A stretch of DNA of 64,000 nucleotides, taken from assembly GCA_030849075.1 (NCBI GenBank), contig JASAOO010003534.1:36128-100127 (forward strand), written 5' to 3'. Under the pieces are notes generated by a model. That model was not told where the DNA came from. It did not search any database and worked only from the letters and a program-made list of their open reading frames with translations. How positions within the stretch are numbered: position 1 is the stretch's first letter; each line of letters begins with the position of its first letter. Origin of the DNA: Zelonia costaricensis. Lineage: Eukaryota; Euglenozoa; Kinetoplastea; Trypanosomatida; Trypanosomatidae. A program made the translations under genes and the position numbers. Positions 59,842 to 64,000 of this stretch are shown here, one piece after another.

Positions 59842-61179
59842 ATGAGTTCGGCTCGACGCCCGCCCTCATCGCTTTCACCTCGCCCCCATCCCAGTATGCC
59901 GGCGCTGCAGCAGCTCAACGAGATCGATGCGATATGCAGCCCGCTTTCGTCAGAACGCAGCCCGCGTGAGGGGCAGCAGCCCCACGAACGTTTGCTCGCT
60001 CTCCTGACGCGGCCCCGCGCGGACGGTGGCTACGGGGGCCGCCTCACTTACGCGGAGTTCACCACGCTCGCCGCCTCGCTGGGCTGGAACACGGAGGACA
60101 TGGACGACTGCTGGTACGACATCGTCATGGGCGAGCCGTGCGCCGCGGCTGTGGACATGGCGCGGGTGGCAGAGTGCGTGTGCAGCTACTGCCTCGCCTC
60201 CCCGCTGCCCATCCTTGAGCACGTCTCGGCGCGGGCCACCGCAGACGCCGCCGCCACGCCACCAGCACCGCCCTGCCCTTCACTGGACCGCAACACAACC
60301 GTCGACCTCTCCCCATTCACGCCGCCCCACGCGGCCCCCACCACCCCGCACAGCGACCGCAGCGCCACACCGGCCCAAAAGGCGCCGCACCCGCAGGCGA
60401 GGCGCACGCGTCACGCGACCGCCGCGGCCTTTCCTCGCTACGCCGCCGACACGGCCTCCAGCGAGCAGCGCCGCACCTCGCTGGCGGCGGCCCAGCCGCC
60501 GCCGCCGCCAACGGCTTCGTCCGCAGCCAGCTCACACGCCCCGGGGCGCGCCGTCTTCCACCGTCTATACGAAACAGGGATGGCGCAGCACCGCCGGCGT
60601 GCTGAGACACGGCCTGCCGATGACGACGCAGAGGAGTGCACCTTCCAGCCACACATTACCCCGTACACGCCAAGCACCGGGGACGCGTGGGGGACGCGGT
60701 ACAACAAGTCGACTCGGTCGTACGTGGCGAAGCTCACGGGGGGCGACCAGGCCGCAGACACGGCGCCGCGGGCCCCGGAGACCCCGCGCGTGGCGTACCA
60801 CCCCGCGCCGGGGCCGTCATCAGATGTGCCGGCCGGCTACGTCGAGGGGGTCGCGCGGCTGCGGCGCTACATCGCGTCACGACACGCCAATGCAGACTTC
60901 GCTAACACGCTGCGAGGGACCGCCCGCGATCACGAAGTCGCGCGGCTCGTCGATGCACCGATCCTCCGTCTGCCCGTGACGGTGGACGGCGTGGCAGACG
61001 TGGTGGACGTGCGGCTTGCATCTCCTCGCCGCTGCCGCTCGCCGGCGCCCATTGCGCACCGGGCCGCCACGCCGACGCGCCGCGGCGACATCGCCTTGTC
61101 GCGCGACGGCCACCGCGTCGCTCGCTCGTCGACTCCGCTACGCACAGTCCGCTACAAGACGCATGCTGTGTACTACTAA
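59842..61179 (+). CDS. Hypothetical protein with TFxPxI-type motif, 445 residues
   Basis: No named family. Residues about 20-130 look folded and helical (LQQLNEIDAICSPL, then LLALLTRPRADGGYGGRLTY, then EFTTLAASLGWNTEDMDDCW), which recalls a calponin- or EF-hand-like helix array without the calcium residues. A disordered Pro/Thr/Ala part follows (about 135-240). Near residue 270 is EECTFQPHITPYTP, close to the E-C-T-F-x-P-x-I motif found in many trypanosomatid and apicomplexan cytoskeletal or flagellar proteins, and after it GDAWGTRYNKSTRSYVAKL. Near the end SRHANADFANTLRGTARDHE is again helical. A cytoskeletal or flagellum-associated role is a guess. A second ATG at 59896 would shorten the chain by 18 residues; it lies 1 nt after a tract-AG. 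Confidence 0.78.
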   Translation: MSSARRPPSSLSPRPHPSMPALQQLNEIDAICSPLSSERSPREGQQPHERLLALLTRPRADGGYGGRLTYAEFTTLAASLGWNTEDMDDCWYDIVMGEPCAAAVDMARVAECVCSYCLASPLPILEHVSARATADAAATPPAPPCPSLDRNTTVDLSPFTPPHAAPTTPHSDRSATPAQKAPHPQARRTRHATAAAFPRYAADTASSEQRRTSLAAAQPPPPPTASSAASSHAPGRAVFHRLYETGMAQHRRRAETRPADDDAEECTFQPHITPYTPSTGDAWGTRYNKSTRSYVAKLTGGDQAADTAPRAPETPRVAYHPAPGPSSDVPAGYVEGVARLRRYIASRHANADFANTLRGTARDHEVARLVDAPILRLPVTVDGVADVVDVRLASPRRCRSPAPIAHRAATPTRRGDIALSRDGHRVARSSTPLRTVRYKTHAVYY

Positions 61180-61781
61180 GGCGCCGGGCGTGCTGCACGC
61201 CACATCCGCGGCTGCGAGGCGGACGGTGGCGAGGGGGCGATACTCTAGATGACTCTTTGGTGTGCTTTCGGTTTCTTCTAGATTGTCGGCTGCGCCCGCT
61301 GGGCACTGCGAGGACGAGAGATGGGTGCGCGAGTGCGCCGCGACCAGCATTGGCGCAGCCTCGTGGCCGCTCCGGCTCATCGCCTACGCCACGGCGCACG
61401 CCCTGCTTAGATGTGCATCGGCTCTAGAACGGCCAATCAAAGTAGAAGCAGCACCGTGCGTCACCCACGCACGTTTTCCGCTCCTTCACACGGGCCACGA
61501 CGGTGCGGCACACACAGTCTCAGCGAAGGAGAATGAGAACGGGAGGAGGGCAGGAAGAGGTGGAGGGCGTTGCCCCCACCGACTGTCGCGTGCCCCCTCC
61601 CCTCCCCCTCCCCTTTTCCTCCACGACGCAGCCCCACCCCTCTACACATTGCCTGTCAACGCTCTCTCCTCCCCTCGCTCCACCGACACACCTGATAGCT
61701 TCAGCAAGACCTCTCCACACTGGACAAGACTCCACACCGTGCTACGCGTGCTCTGACCTACCCGCTCCCCGTCGCGCGTCG
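61180..61781. other. Intergenic spacer, no gene seen
   Basis: Mixed composition, then pyrimidine tracts near 61590-61622 and 61661-61682. No credible ORF. Confidence 0.6.
61661..61698 (+). promoter_or_regulatory. Probable spliced-leader acceptor for the methyltransferase gene
   Basis: CT-rich tract (gctctctcctcccctcgctc) with the first AG at 61697-61698 and a leader of about 83 nt. Confidence 0.5.
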
Positions 61782-62714
61782 ATGCCATTCACCGTCACAC
61801 ACCCGCCAGACAACGCGGCCCGCATCGAGGGAGAGCCCTTCTACGCCCTCACACAGTACACCCTCTCCTGCGCCTCCGCCTCCCCCGCGCCTGCGGCCCC
61901 CGCGGGATCGCTGGCATCCCTCACTTTCTGTGTGCGCGCCTTTAACGTCTTGCCGCCATGCGACGCCATCGGGCTGCTCAGCGGCGTCGACTCCACAGGC
62001 CTCATAGTCTGGGGCGGCGCACTTGCGCTGCTGGAGTGGCTGGCGCAGCACATTGAACGACTTGTTACGCGTGCCGGCGGTGGTGCCCACATAATCGAGC
62101 TCGGATGCGGCTCTGGTGTTTTCGCTGTGGGCTTGTGCGCCCTCCTGCGTGCCGCCTGCGCCCCGGGCGCGTACGTGTGCGCCACCGACGGCAACACTGA
62201 GTGTGTCTCTCTGACGCAGCGCAACCTGGCGGAGCAGTGCGCCGGGGTCGCGACAGCGTCGGCCGAGGCGCTGCTGTGGGGGGACGATATGGCTGCCGCG
62301 GCGCTGGGGCGGCGCTGCGCTGCTGCTGCGGCGGGTGCAACTGCGGCCCTCACTGACGCCGCACGGCTGACGGTTGTCTCTGCCGACGTACTCTACGACG
62401 TGGAAGCGGTGCCGCAGCTTTTGGACACAGTGCACGCGCTGGTCGACTCCTTCACCGCCGCTCACCCCACTTGCGCGACTGAGTGGTGGATCGCGTACAC
62501 ACCGCGAAGCCTCACGCGTGCCGGCAACGAAGCCATCTTCGCGGCCCTTGTGCATGCGTTGGAGGAGCACGGCTGGACCTACGAGCTGCACGATCTTCCA
62601 CCAAATGCGGTGACCACTGGGTTCGAGGGTCGCGCCGACTGCGCCGTGCCAGCCCTCCTCGGCTGCATCGTTGTTGTGCGCGCAGGCCCGGTGACCTCCG
62701 AGGCGCTCCCGTGA
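61782..62714 (+). CDS. METTL21-like (methyltransferase family 16) protein, 310 residues
   Basis: Family 16 methyltransferases use S-adenosylmethionine to methylate lysines, often on chaperones or elongation factors. The pattern is clear: a pre-SAM Trp-Gly element (STGLIVWGGALALLEWL, about 69-85), motif I IIELGCGSGVFAVGL (E106 to G112 core), motif post-I YVCATDGNTECVSLTQRN with the acidic SAM-ribose residue, and the family hallmark VVSADVLYDVEAVPQLLDTV (about 199-218), where D-x-x-Y replaces the NPPY of other enzymes. The end (WTYELHDLPPN) fits the last strand. Length is near the family norm of 220-300 plus an Ala-rich insert at about 180-195. The ATG at 61782 was chosen because the open frame upstream is pyrimidine-rich UTR. 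Substrate unknown. Confidence 0.88.
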   Translation: MPFTVTHPPDNAARIEGEPFYALTQYTLSCASASPAPAAPAGSLASLTFCVRAFNVLPPCDAIGLLSGVDSTGLIVWGGALALLEWLAQHIERLVTRAGGGAHIIELGCGSGVFAVGLCALLRAACAPGAYVCATDGNTECVSLTQRNLAEQCAGVATASAEALLWGDDMAAAALGRRCAAAAAGATAALTDAARLTVVSADVLYDVEAVPQLLDTVHALVDSFTAAHPTCATEWWIAYTPRSLTRAGNEAIFAALVHALEEHGWTYELHDLPPNAVTTGFEGRADCAVPALLGCIVVVRAGPVTSEALP

Positions 62715-63832
62715 GGGACCTGCTGGCGTGCTCTCGCGCGCCGCTGCCACATAACGGTGCACAAACACATCGAGTAAGACGCTCACTAAGGCAAACAGAG
62801 CACTGCGACGGCGCCGCCACTGGTGCTTTGGCGCCCACGAACGGCCGTGCCACTGCAGCGGCAGTGTTCCGGCGAGCTCGTACCAAATTGAGTGGCGTGC
62901 GTCCACCTGCGCCCCGTCCGCAGCGGGGGGGGGCGGGGTTCGACGTGCGAGCGCCACGTTAGCCTCCTGCGCCATTTCCGCATGCCCGCACCTTCCCACT
63001 CCCCCCCCCCGGGGGCCCCATAGAAAGCTTCCTGCACAGCGCACCATCACGTATTCATCGTGCAGTCTTGACTCACCGCCATCACCGTGACGACGTGCAC
63101 CGCGCAAGGCGCCGTCTACGCGGCCTCGCAGCTCCGCACTCCATCCCCCTCCTGCAGCGCGGTAGGGGGCGGGCGAAGTCGTCTTGTGAGACGCGCGATG
63201 CGTACTCGGGCGCGTGCGGTGGCGCGTAACCACGACGCCACGACACTCCAACAGCTTTCGCAAAAGCTCATGGCCCCCTTCCTCTCTCCGCTGACGTGTG
63301 TGCGTGTGTGGAACGGGAGGGGTGGGGGTGGGGCTGGTCACGCGCCGCTCGCCCGTTGTGCTCGCGTAGCACTCGCGGACGTTTGTGAAGCTGAGTGAGT
63401 TGCACCTCTGGAGTGGGCTGCGGCGTCAGGAGGTGACGGCGCCCGCTTTAGCACCGGCAACACGCTGGTCGGCAGCTCCTTGAGGCACCCTCGCAACTCA
63501 GCGCTGCTCGACGCCCAAACGCGGCCCCACGGTGCGGCTCGTGGGCAACCCATGCTGCGACATGAGGCTTCACACTTCGTTGATCGCGTGCCGCTGGCTT
63601 GACTACAAGGATCCCGTCCACTCCTGGCCGTCGCCTCCACACTCGTTGGAGTGCCCACTGCCCAGAGCACGCTGTGGCGTGAGTGCTCACCGCGCCGTAC
63701 ACCACATCAGCAGGCACACTTCGCCCCCTCCTCCTCCACCACCTTCCCTCCTTCGCCCCCTGCTCCTCTCATCTCCTAGAGACGCCGCCAGGCAACTGTT
63801 CATCGCTGGCCATCGCCGTCTGCTAACCCGGC
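62715..63832. other. Intergenic spacer, no gene seen
   Basis: Mostly mixed composition with few microsatellites, G and C runs near 62925 and 63001-63010, and a pyrimidine-rich end. A 527-codon minus-strand frame overlapping this region and the methyltransferase gene is rejected as a shadow. Confidence 0.6.
63719..63779 (+). promoter_or_regulatory. Probable spliced-leader acceptor for the gene at the right edge
   Basis: A 58-nt CT-rich tract with no AG until 63778-63779, one of the strongest acceptors in the window. It supports a gene starting just downstream. Confidence 0.6.
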
Positions 63833-64000
63833 ATGACATCGGTTCTTTGCGTGCCTGGCGACTGCGCAGTCAGCCCGGCCGTGCTGAGCGCTGCGAATGC
63901 CGCCAAACTGCGAGCAAGAACCGCCTCCTCGGAACCGTGGCCCCCTGCAGCGGTCGCTGCACCGGTGCTGGACTATCAACGCCGGCAGTGCCGCGCGACC
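63833..64000 (+). CDS. Start of a CDS cut by the window edge (56 codons seen)
   Basis: The ATG at 63833 lies 53 nt after a strong splice acceptor and opens a frame without stop to the last base. The visible residues begin MTSVLCVPGDCAVSPAVLSA and continue Ala/Arg-rich. No domain can be recognised in so short a piece. The spacing of acceptor and ATG and the same-strand direction agree with the other genes, so I read it as the 5' end of the next gene. A chance open frame of this length is possible in such GC-rich sequence. Confidence 0.55.
   Translation, partial: MTSVLCVPGDCAVSPAVLSAANAAKLRARTASSEPWPPAAVAAPVLDYQRRQCRAT

Noticed and set aside
1..64000. CRISPR arrays, bacterial operons, ribosome binding sites, rRNA genes
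   Set aside because: The window is nuclear eukaryotic DNA; no direct-repeat array with unique spacers, no Shine-Dalgarno pattern and no recognisable rRNA or tRNA sequence was found.

Overview
The window looks like chromosomal DNA of a trypanosomatid, most likely subfamily Leishmaniinae (Leishmania or a close relative). The base composition is very GC-rich. Every convincing gene lies on the + strand and no CDS shows an intron. Genes are separated by 0.5-5 kb spacers full of polypyrimidine tracts, (CA)n and (GT)n runs and homopolymer C or G runs. Many CDSs are preceded by a pyrimidine tract plus a first AG, the signature of spliced-leader trans-splicing. The whole window therefore reads as part of one rightward polycistronic transcription unit; no strand switch is visible. 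The PRMT1 and large M1 aminopeptidase neighbours suggest synteny with Leishmania chromosome 12, but that is from memory and was not checked.

Layout, left to right: the 3' end of an ABC-type ATPase (2-274); an acidic hypothetical protein (2115-3896); a 1020-residue low-complexity protein (7041-10103); a CTF4/AND-1/WDHD1-like replisome hub (11479-15762); a small GNAT acetyltransferase (16783-17250); a TMEM41-type VTT membrane protein (18812-19822); a coiled-coil RING protein (20853-23471); a 1414-residue M1 aminopeptidase (26249-30493); a RanBP2 zinc finger plus RRM-like protein (31816-33168); PRMT1 (35477-36517); two unknown proteins (37773-39668, 40538-41227); a SET/MYND methyltransferase (41900-43810); an RNase H2 subunit C-like protein (44716-45189); a FAM91 protein (46024-48639); VPS39 (49507-52449); an ABHD17-like hydrolase (53004-54860); a 5-kb stretch with no convincing gene; a hypothetical protein with a TFxPxI-type motif (59842-61179); a METTL21-like methyltransferase (61782-62714); and the 5' end of one more CDS (63833-64000).

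The genes do not form a functional operon in the bacterial sense; trypanosomatid units mix unrelated genes and regulate them after transcription. Some neighbours are still related in theme: FAM91, VPS39 and the ABHD17-like protein all point to membrane trafficking, CTF4 and RNase H2C to DNA replication and genome integrity, and PRMT1, SMYD and METTL21-like to protein methylation. The strongest unexplained signal is a 21-bp perfect inverted repeat (56054-56074 / 56127-56147) inside the 5-kb spacer. Domain calls rest on motif reading only. No database search was possible.
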